Positions 55,487-61,662 of a stretch of DNA of 64,000 bases are shown here, piece after piece (the stretch's first letter is position 1; each line of letters begins with the position of its first letter). This stretch comes from an uncultured Aquimarina sp. (GTDB lineage Bacteria > Bacteroidota > Bacteroidia > Flavobacteriales > Flavobacteriaceae). The position numbers and the translations under genes are program-made. The notes beneath the pieces are model-generated. The model was not told the DNA's origin and searched no databases. It was given only the letters and a program-made list of their open reading frames with translations. The stretch covers positions 124,001 through 188,000 of the forward strand of contig NZ_CANMQT010000003.1 of the NCBI RefSeq assembly GCF_947500065.1, in the 5' to 3' direction.

Positions 55487-56374
55487 TTACTTCGAAGAAA
55501 AATCCTCTTCAAAATTACTCACGAAATCATCAATATATTTTTTATCTCTATCAGCTGTTCTAACAACTAAATAATGTACTCGTTTAAGGCCATTAACACC
55601 AATTTGTTTGTACGTAACATTATCAGGTAATTTAAAAGGAGTTAAAACCCATTTAGGTAAACACATAATTCCCATATTTGCTGCTATCATTTCTAGACAA
55701 ATCTCAGTGTGAATTCCTGCAGAAATTTTAATAGGATCAACGTTATTAGGTTCAAGAAAATGCTTATAAACCGAAACTGTTGATAATGGAAATGATTGAA
55801 TGATTAAATGCTCATTCAAAAAATCAGATGCTTCAAGAAATTTTTTCGAAGCTAGTGAATGTTCATTATTCATTAAAGCCATTACATCATCTTCATAAAA
55901 TTTTATAGACAACAATTCTTTAGAAGAGGAAGGTGAAGTAACTATAGCGATATCAATATCTTTCGAAAGTAATTTTGTAAATGACTGATGAGTTGCTTCG
56001 GTTAATTCTATTGTTATTTCTGGGTATAGAATTCCCATTTTCTGTATAAACCTTGGTATACCTTGATAAAAAGTAGAACATTCAGTACTTAATCGTATAG
56101 TACCTTTAGAACCTTCTTTTATATGCTTGATATTATTGAATCCCTTCTCAATGGATTGAAGAACTTCATTTGCCAACTTATAAAGTTCCTCTCCTTCTTC
56201 AGTTAATTTCCATTTGTTTCTTGACCTATGAAATACCTTAAAACCAAGACGTTCTTCTAATACAATCAATTGGTGACTTAATGCCGATTGTGTCAAAAAT
56301 AACTTTTCCGAAGAATTAACAATATTTCCTTCTTCTGCAATCGTCTTTATCAGCCTAAAATATTTTATCTCCAT
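55487..56374 (-). CDS. LysR-family transcriptional regulator
   Basis: A 295-aa LTTR of standard size. The N-terminal winged HTH (about 1-60) has SSEKLFLTQSALSHQL as recognition helix, followed by the linker helix and a periplasmic-binding-protein-like effector domain (about 90-290). It is transcribed away from a seven-gene operon starting 246 bp away. Two identical T-N11-A boxes lie in the intergenic region. This is the classic layout of an LTTR that controls the divergent operon and itself. The co-inducer is probably a substrate or product of that pathway. Confidence 0.95.
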   Translation of the reverse strand: MEIKYFRLIKTIAEEGNIVNSSEKLFLTQSALSHQLIVLEERLGFKVFHRSRNKWKLTEEGEELYKLANEVLQSIEKGFNNIKHIKEGSKGTIRLSTECSTFYQGIPRFIQKMGILYPEITIELTEATHQSFTKLLSKDIDIAIVTSPSSSKELLSIKFYEDDVMALMNNEHSLASKKFLEASDFLNEHLIIQSFPLSTVSVYKHFLEPNNVDPIKISAGIHTEICLEMIAANMGIMCLPKWVLTPFKLPDNVTYKQIGVNGLKRVHYLVVRTADRDKKYIDDFVSNFEEDFSSK

Positions 56375-56432
56375 AGATACAAATTTACAACATTAGACCT
56401 TTTTTATATCTGAAATATAATCATAGAACTAT

Positions 56433-56445
56433 TGAAAATAATTCA
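56433..56445. promoter_or_regulatory. LysR box 1 (TGAAAATAATTCA)
   Basis: A 13-bp T-N11-A site with a TGAA/TTCA dyad, 59 bp from the LysR start codon. It is repeated exactly at 56523-56535. Confidence 0.5.
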
Positions 56446-56522
56446 GTTAGACAATATGTAAATGGTATAACACAAGAAATAAAGATACATATCATAAACT
56501 TGAATAATGAATTGTTTAGAAA

Positions 56523-56535
56523 TGAAAATAATTCA
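56523..56535. promoter_or_regulatory. LysR box 2 (TGAAAATAATTCA)
   Basis: An exact second copy 90 bp from box 1 and about 56 bp upstream of the candidate -7 box of the NIPSNAP operon, a normal position for an LTTR recognition site. An overlapping ATGAATT/AATTCAT inverted repeat spans 56507-56536. Confidence 0.55.
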
Positions 56536-56590
56536 TAAGTTCTTCAAAAACTCTTCATATAATTTTCATAATGATTTCTTCCATTCAATA

Positions 56591-56598
56591 TAACTTTG
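56591..56598 (+). promoter_or_regulatory. Candidate -7 box (TAACTTTG) of the NIPSNAP operon
   Basis: An exact TAnnTTTG match 22 bp upstream of the first gene of the operon and downstream of both LysR boxes. Confidence 0.5.
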
Positions 56599-56620
56599 AT
56601 TCCATCTTAAAAGAATATCT

Positions 56621-56926
56621 ATGGTTAGCTGTTATCTGGATTATACAATTGATACGTTCAAAATCAAAGAATTTATTACCTACGCTAAAATGTGGATTCC
56701 TTTAGTAAATAAATTTGGAGGGCAACATCATGGGTATTTTTTACCACATGAAGGAGCAAGCAATAAAGCGTATGCGTTATTTAGTTTCTCTTCGTTAGCC
56801 GCTTATGAAAACTACAGAATAGATAGCCTTTTGGACGATGATTGTATTAAAGCATATGCCTATGCAGATGAAACAAAATGTATAATCAGTTATAAACGAA
56901 ATTTTCTAAAACCCATATTTAATTAA
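56621..56926 (+). CDS. NIPSNAP-family protein
   Basis: A 101-aa cytoplasmic protein with the ferredoxin-like NIPSNAP fold. The typical elements are an early F.I.EF..Y.K.W.PLV.K helix, the GGQHHGYFLPHEG turn and a FSFSSLAAYENYR helix. Small bacterial NIPSNAPs of this size are dimeric and often accompany catabolic or biosynthetic enzymes; their chemistry is unknown. It is the first gene of the operon, 11 bp before the rhodanese gene. Confidence 0.85.
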   Translation: MVSCYLDYTIDTFKIKEFITYAKMWIPLVNKFGGQHHGYFLPHEGASNKAYALFSFSSLAAYENYRIDSLLDDDCIKAYAYADETKCIISYKRNFLKPIFN

Positions 56927-56937
56927 ACAATAGAATT

Positions 56938-57330
56938 ATGAATAATCAAATTAAACATTACGAAAACAAATTAGCCTACGAAATGGATCCATCAGACTTA
57001 TATGCAGGGTTTGAAAATGGAGAAGATTTAATAGCATTAGACACTAGACAAACATTCGGATATGACAAAGAACATATTCCAACAGCTATAAACATTCCTC
57101 ATAGAGACATGACTGATGAAACTACAAAGCATCTAGATAAATCCAAAACATACATTTGTTATTGTGATGGTATCGGTTGTAATGCCTCAACCAAAGGAGC
57201 ACTCAGAATGGCGAGATTAGGTTTTAAAGTTAAAGAGTTGATAGGAGGTATAGAATGGTGGAAATTTGATGGGTATGCTACTGAAGGTACAAAAGCAGTT
57301 TCGGGATCAATGTTCGAATGCGCTTGCTAA
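56938..57330 (+). CDS. Single-domain rhodanese-like protein
   Basis: A 130-aa sulfurtransferase-like protein. The active loop is Cys76-Asp-Gly-Ile-Gly-Cys81 (YCDGIGCNAS), with the rhodanese helix STKGALRMARLGFKV after it and DTRQTFGYDKEHIPTAINIPH before it. The extra C-terminal Cys pair (ECAC, the last four residues) is notable and could relay sulfur. It may hand persulfide sulfur to, or remove it from, a product of the neighbouring PLP enzyme. It shares one base with the next start codon (TAATG). Confidence 0.92.
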   Translation: MNNQIKHYENKLAYEMDPSDLYAGFENGEDLIALDTRQTFGYDKEHIPTAINIPHRDMTDETTKHLDKSKTYICYCDGIGCNASTKGALRMARLGFKVKELIGGIEWWKFDGYATEGTKAVSGSMFECAC

Positions 57331-57782
57331 TGAATATACCAATTATTCGATTAGCTAAAAAAGAGGATATCCAGCAGCTTGTCATTTTATGTAAAGAACA
57401 TGCTACCTACGAAAAAACGAATTACGATGAATCACATAAGGAGAAATTACTTTCTGAACATCTATTTCCATTAAATGAAAATATCAAATGCTTGGTCGTT
57501 GAACAAAACGGTAGGTTGCTAGGATATTCCACAATTCTCAAACAATTTTCAACCTGGGATGCTAACTTTTACTTTTATATGGATTGCTTATTTCTTACTG
57601 AAGAAGCTAGAGGGAAAGGATTAGGTAGCATGATGATGAAAGAACTAAAAAAATATGCGCTCAAAAAAAACTATAACTTGCAATGGCAAACTCCTTATTT
57701 TAATACAAATGCGATTGAGTTTTATAACGCATTAGGAGCGGAACATAATACAAAGGAACGTTTCTTTTGGAACATAATATAA
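57330..57782 (+). CDS. GNAT-family N-acetyltransferase
   Basis: A 150-aa acyl-CoA-dependent acetyltransferase. The acetyl-CoA motif A is EEARGKGLGSMMM (about 91-103), preceded by the FYMDCLFL beta-4 strand and followed by FYNALGAEHNTKERFFW, the usual C-terminal GNAT ending. The start at 57330 is coupled to the rhodanese stop. An in-frame ATG four codons earlier is less likely. Substrates are probably small amines or amino acids, given the decarboxylase in the operon. Confidence 0.92.
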   Translation: MNIPIIRLAKKEDIQQLVILCKEHATYEKTNYDESHKEKLLSEHLFPLNENIKCLVVEQNGRLLGYSTILKQFSTWDANFYFYMDCLFLTEEARGKGLGSMMMKELKKYALKKNYNLQWQTPYFNTNAIEFYNALGAEHNTKERFFWNII

Positions 57783-57788
57783 ATAGAT

Positions 57789-58133
57789 ATGAATATTAAT
57801 CTTAATAATAAAAAATTCAAAGCTTTGGATAACTCCAGTAATGGTGATGTTACTGCAGATACAATATTTCATTATAGGCAAGAAGGTGATAAAATTTGGG
57901 CTTCCTATGCTGGAGGAAATATTGAATTAGGGACATTAATAGGGAAATTAAATGATAACAAGATCATTTTGATTTATCAACAATTAAATCTAAAAGGCGA
58001 ATTTTTGACAGGTGTTTGTAATACTGAAATAACCATTAAAAATGAAAAAATTCAATTAAACGAAAAATGGCAATGGACTTGTAAAGATTATTCTAAAGGA
58101 GATTCTTTATTAGAAGAAATTAAATCTTCATGA
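57789..58133 (+). CDS. Small conserved protein (N-acetylglutamate-synthase-like annotation family)
   Basis: A 114-aa single-domain beta-sandwich protein (MNINLNNKKFKALDNSSNGD...) with YRQEGDKIWASYAGGNI and NEKWQWT. Homologues in Bacteroidota are often annotated as N-acetylglutamate synthase, but it has no acetyl-CoA motif and no amino-acid kinase domain, so that name should be distrusted. It may be a small lipocalin/heme-type binding protein. It overlaps the next gene by 4 bp (ATGA). Confidence 0.7.
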   Translation: MNINLNNKKFKALDNSSNGDVTADTIFHYRQEGDKIWASYAGGNIELGTLIGKLNDNKIILIYQQLNLKGEFLTGVCNTEITIKNEKIQLNEKWQWTCKDYSKGDSLLEEIKSS

Positions 58134-59251
58134 AACCAGAAACATTAGCTATACATCATACAAAAGACAGTACTGAAGAAATTAAAGCAGTAAGTTCTTC
58201 CATACATCTATCTACGACATATCTACGCAATGAAGATGGGCGTTTTACAAATGATTATAGATACTCAAGACTAGATAATCCAAATAGGCGCCAATTAGAA
58301 AAAAGTTTGGCTATCCTGGAAAAAGGAGAAGTTGCCTATACATTTTCTTCAGGAATGGGAGCAATTAATGCTGTTTTTCAATCTTTAAAATCTGGAGATC
58401 ACATACTGATTCCGGATGATGTATTTTTTAATGTACATATGCTTCTTAACGATGTATTCAATAGATGGAATTTGAGATTAACCAAAGTTGATATGTCTGA
58501 TTTAGAGGATGTTTCTAAAGCTATTCAATCCAATACTAAATTAATATGGATAGAGACCCCTTCTAATCCTTTATTAAAAGTAATCAATATTGAAGCAATT
58601 GTAAAAATAGCTAAGTCTAATAATATACGTGTTGGTGTTGACAATACGTGGCTGACACCAGTTTTGCTAAATCCAATTGAATTAGGGGTAGATATTGTAA
58701 TGCATTCAACTACAAAATATTTTGGTGGACATAGTGATGTTATGGGAGGTTGTTTAGTTTTAAAGAAGAATAATGAACTAAGCGAAAAAATAAAACAAAT
58801 TCAATTATTGTCGGGTGCAGTTCCATCTCCTTTTGATTGTTGGTTGATCATTCGTGGTATTAAAACGTTGCCCTTACGAATTAAAGAACAATCCAAAAGT
58901 GCTGAGAAATTAGCCAATTATTTAGAGAGTCACCCAAAAATTAAAAAAGTAAATTATCCAGGATTAAAGAACAATGCACAGTATGAAATCTCAAAAAAGC
59001 AAATGAAAAATGGATATGGCGCTATGCTTTCGGTACTAATAAGTGGAAATAAAAATACAGCAATTAGCATCTCTAATAATTTAAAACTATTTACGACAGC
59101 TACAAGTTTGGGAGGTGTGGAAAGTCTTATAGAACATCGTGAATCTGTTGAAGGACCTCATACAACAACCCCAGATAATTTACTACGCATTTCTGTAGGA
59201 CTTGAACATATAGATGATTTAATAGCTGATTGGGAACAAGCATTAGAATAA
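58130..59251 (+). CDS. Cys/Met-metabolism PLP enzyme (trans-sulfuration family)
   Basis: A 373-aa fold-type I PLP enzyme of the cystathionine gamma-synthase / beta- or gamma-lyase / methionine gamma-lyase group. The PLP Lys is Lys196 in HSTTKYFGGHSD. Also visible are YSRLDNPNRRQLE (R/Y contacts to PLP phosphate), FSSGMGAI and the C-terminal TSLGGVESLIEHR (substrate carboxylate Arg). Synthase and lyase activities cannot be separated by eye. The position beside a rhodanese favours a C-S lyase that releases sulfur. Confidence 0.92.
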   Translation: MKPETLAIHHTKDSTEEIKAVSSSIHLSTTYLRNEDGRFTNDYRYSRLDNPNRRQLEKSLAILEKGEVAYTFSSGMGAINAVFQSLKSGDHILIPDDVFFNVHMLLNDVFNRWNLRLTKVDMSDLEDVSKAIQSNTKLIWIETPSNPLLKVINIEAIVKIAKSNNIRVGVDNTWLTPVLLNPIELGVDIVMHSTTKYFGGHSDVMGGCLVLKKNNELSEKIKQIQLLSGAVPSPFDCWLIIRGIKTLPLRIKEQSKSAEKLANYLESHPKIKKVNYPGLKNNAQYEISKKQMKNGYGAMLSVLISGNKNTAISISNNLKLFTTATSLGGVESLIEHRESVEGPHTTTPDNLLRISVGLEHIDDLIADWEQALE

Positions 59252-59306
59252 GAAACAAATGAAATAACTGATCTTATAGATAGGATTATATAAAAGTATA
59301 TCGCTG

Positions 59307-60752
59307 ATGAATATTAAAACTAATTTAGATCAACCTATAACAAATTTTCGGTCACAACTATATCAGGCAGCTAATATGGTTGCTGATATGTATTCGAATA
59401 TCGATAATCAAAAAGTCTATAATAACCCCAATCCACAAGAAATTAAAGATTTTTTTAAAGAGTCAATCCCATCAGATTCATCAGAAGTAGAAGATATTCT
59501 TTCTATTATAAAGAAAAATGTCATTCCAAATTCTACAATACATTACAGTCCTCATTTTTATCCTTGGGTAACATCTTGTGCATCACAGGCAAGTATTATT
59601 GGTGATTTTTTAGCAACAGCATTAAACGTAAATGCCACAACTTGGATGAATTCTGCTGCATCAAGTGAAATTGAAAAACAAGTTATAGAATGGATTGGTC
59701 AATTTTGTGGTTATAGCAATAATGCTTCAGGTGTATTTTTAAGCGGAGGTTCTACTGCAAACTTAACAGGAATACAAGTTGCAAGACGACTAAAATCAAA
59801 CATTGATATTTCAATAGATGGATTAAAAGAACAATCACAATTTACGGTATACGCATCTGAGGAAACCCATTATTGTATTGATAAAAGTATAGATGCTTTA
59901 GGAATTGGGAAAAAACATCTGCGAAAAATTGCTACACTTTCTGACTTTACTATAAATGTAAAGGAATTAGAAGCTCAAATAAAAGAAGATTTGGCATTTG
60001 GTTATACACCAATGTGTATTGTGGGAAATGCAGGTACCGTGAATACAGGAGCCATTGATCCTTTATATCAGTTGGCTGAGTTATGTGAAAAATATGATGT
60101 TTGGTTTCACGTAGACGCAGCATATGGAGGTTGTGCGGCCAATTTGGAGGCTACAAAAAGCTCATTCAAAGGTTTAAATCAAGCAGATTCGGTTGCTATT
60201 GATTTACATAAATGGTTGTTTGTTCCTTTTGAAGCTGGATGTATTTTGGTAAAAGATAAAAATCATTTAAAAGAAACTTTTAGTGTGATACCAGAATATC
60301 AAAAGTTTGATTATAATCAAGAGTTACAAGTTGATTTTTCTGAATATAGTTTTCAGCAATCTAGGAATTTTAAGGCCTTAAAAGTTTGGATGAATTTTAA
60401 AGTTTATGGTCAGGAAAACCTTAAACAAGCAATAGACGGTAGTATTAAAGTAATGAATTTCTTAACAGTGCTCATTCAAAAATCTAATGACTTTGAGTTT
60501 ATGGCTAGTGGTTTATCTATAGTATGTTTTAGATATATCGGTAATGATAAGAAACTAAATTTAGAAGAAATAAATAATCTAAACCTTAAACTTGTTAAAT
60601 TAACTGAAACCGATAAACGTGTTTTTATTAGGGAAACGACGTTAAACAGAATGGTAGTTCTAAGAGCTTGTTGTACTAACTTTAGAAGGGAAGCTAAACA
60701 TGTAGAGTATTTAATCGATGTTTTAAGATCTTTAGGTAATCAATTAATTTAA
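59307..60752 (+). CDS. Group II PLP-dependent amino acid decarboxylase
   Basis: A 481-aa fold-type I decarboxylase of the AADC/Glu-decarboxylase-like group. The PLP Lys is Lys302 in IDLHKWLFVPF. HVDAAYGGCAAN supplies the Asp that pairs with the pyridine nitrogen, SGGSTANLTG is the phosphate-binding turn, and HYSPHFYPWV near 73 lines the active site. Homologues act on aromatic amino acids, aspartate or cysteine sulfinate. The rest of the operon suggests a sulfur-containing or modified amino acid, but this is inference. It is 10 bp from the PhzF gene. Confidence 0.9.
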   Translation: MNIKTNLDQPITNFRSQLYQAANMVADMYSNIDNQKVYNNPNPQEIKDFFKESIPSDSSEVEDILSIIKKNVIPNSTIHYSPHFYPWVTSCASQASIIGDFLATALNVNATTWMNSAASSEIEKQVIEWIGQFCGYSNNASGVFLSGGSTANLTGIQVARRLKSNIDISIDGLKEQSQFTVYASEETHYCIDKSIDALGIGKKHLRKIATLSDFTINVKELEAQIKEDLAFGYTPMCIVGNAGTVNTGAIDPLYQLAELCEKYDVWFHVDAAYGGCAANLEATKSSFKGLNQADSVAIDLHKWLFVPFEAGCILVKDKNHLKETFSVIPEYQKFDYNQELQVDFSEYSFQQSRNFKALKVWMNFKVYGQENLKQAIDGSIKVMNFLTVLIQKSNDFEFMASGLSIVCFRYIGNDKKLNLEEINNLNLKLVKLTETDKRVFIRETTLNRMVVLRACCTNFRREAKHVEYLIDVLRSLGNQLI

Positions 60753-60762
60753 AAATAAAATA

Positions 60763-61569
60763 ATGAAAACATATATAGTAGATTCATTTACTGATGAAGC
60801 ATTTAAGGGTAATCCAGCAGGAGTTTGCATTTTAGATAGTACATTGACTGAAGAAAAAATGCTGCTAATTGCACAAGAATTGGGATTATCTGAAACAGCG
60901 TTTATTCAGAAATCAGAAAAAAGTAATCAATATTCTATTAGATATTTCTCACCAAAAATGGAAATTCCATTGTGTGGTCATGCAACGCTCGCAGCATCTA
61001 AAGTAGTTTTTGAAATAACTGATTGTGAAGAAATTCATTTTATAAACATCCAGGATATTGATTTGTACATTCAGAAAGAAGGTAATGAAATTATCATGGA
61101 ATTTCCTGTGTATAAAACAATACCTTCAGAAGTGCCTTCCGCTTTATTAAAAGCTCTTACTATAGATGAAATTAAAAATGCTGAATACAATGTAGAGACT
61201 AATATTTTGCTTTTAGAAATTAACGATTCTAGAAAACTTAAAGAATTAAATCCTGATTTTAATGCTCTTTATAAATCAACGAATAGTTTTAATGGAGTAT
61301 TAGTGACAGCAGCAGCGTCATCTAGTAGTGAATTAGATTTTTATTCCAGATATTTTTGGCCTTGGAGTGGTACCAATGAAGACCCTGTAACCGGAGGTAC
61401 ACATACTTTTTTAACGCCCTATTGGAGTAAGCGGTTAGGAAAAACAAAAATGAAATCTTTTCAATCTTCAAAAAGAACTGGCTTTATGGAAGTTGAACTA
61501 ATTAATGATAAAAAGTTCATCATAAAGAGTCAAGCAGTAATTGTATTTGAGGGAAAATTAATGGTATGA
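60763..61569 (+). CDS. PhzF-family isomerase/epimerase
   Basis: A 268-aa two-lobed DapF-like protein. The catalytic Glu44 lies in LGLSETAFI, NPAGV is at about 17-21, LCGHATLA at about 70-77, and the second-lobe motif is GTNEDPVTGGTHTFL. In phenazine pathways PhzF isomerises a dihydro-anthranilate; most PhzF-like proteins have no known substrate. There are no other phz genes. It is probably the last step of the operon's pathway, followed by a terminator. Confidence 0.92.
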   Translation: MKTYIVDSFTDEAFKGNPAGVCILDSTLTEEKMLLIAQELGLSETAFIQKSEKSNQYSIRYFSPKMEIPLCGHATLAASKVVFEITDCEEIHFINIQDIDLYIQKEGNEIIMEFPVYKTIPSEVPSALLKALTIDEIKNAEYNVETNILLLEINDSRKLKELNPDFNALYKSTNSFNGVLVTAAASSSSELDFYSRYFWPWSGTNEDPVTGGTHTFLTPYWSKRLGKTKMKSFQSSKRTGFMEVELINDKKFIIKSQAVIVFEGKLMV

Positions 61570-61592
61570 GAAAAACAATAAAAGAAAGAGTG

Positions 61593-61638
61593 TTGGTAAA
61601 ATACTTTCCCATTTACTATTAGGAAAGTATTTTGCCAA
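61593..61638. terminator. Bidirectional terminator between convergent genes
   Basis: A 17-bp stem (61593-61609 with 61622-61638, one G-U pair) and 12-nt loop. It has A-rich and T-rich flanks and lies between the convergent stops of the PhzF gene and the surface-protein gene. Confidence 0.75.
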
Positions 61639-61662
61639 TACAATAAAACTAAATGTTTAAGA

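Noticed and set aside
57789..58133. N-acetylglutamate synthase function for the 114-aa gene
   Set aside because: The protein is far too short and has no acetyl-CoA-binding or kinase motif; the name appears to be an inherited annotation.
60763..61569. Phenazine biosynthesis
   Set aside because: Only the PhzF family member is present; PhzB, PhzD, PhzE and PhzG are absent, so the gene is better read as a general PhzF-like isomerase.
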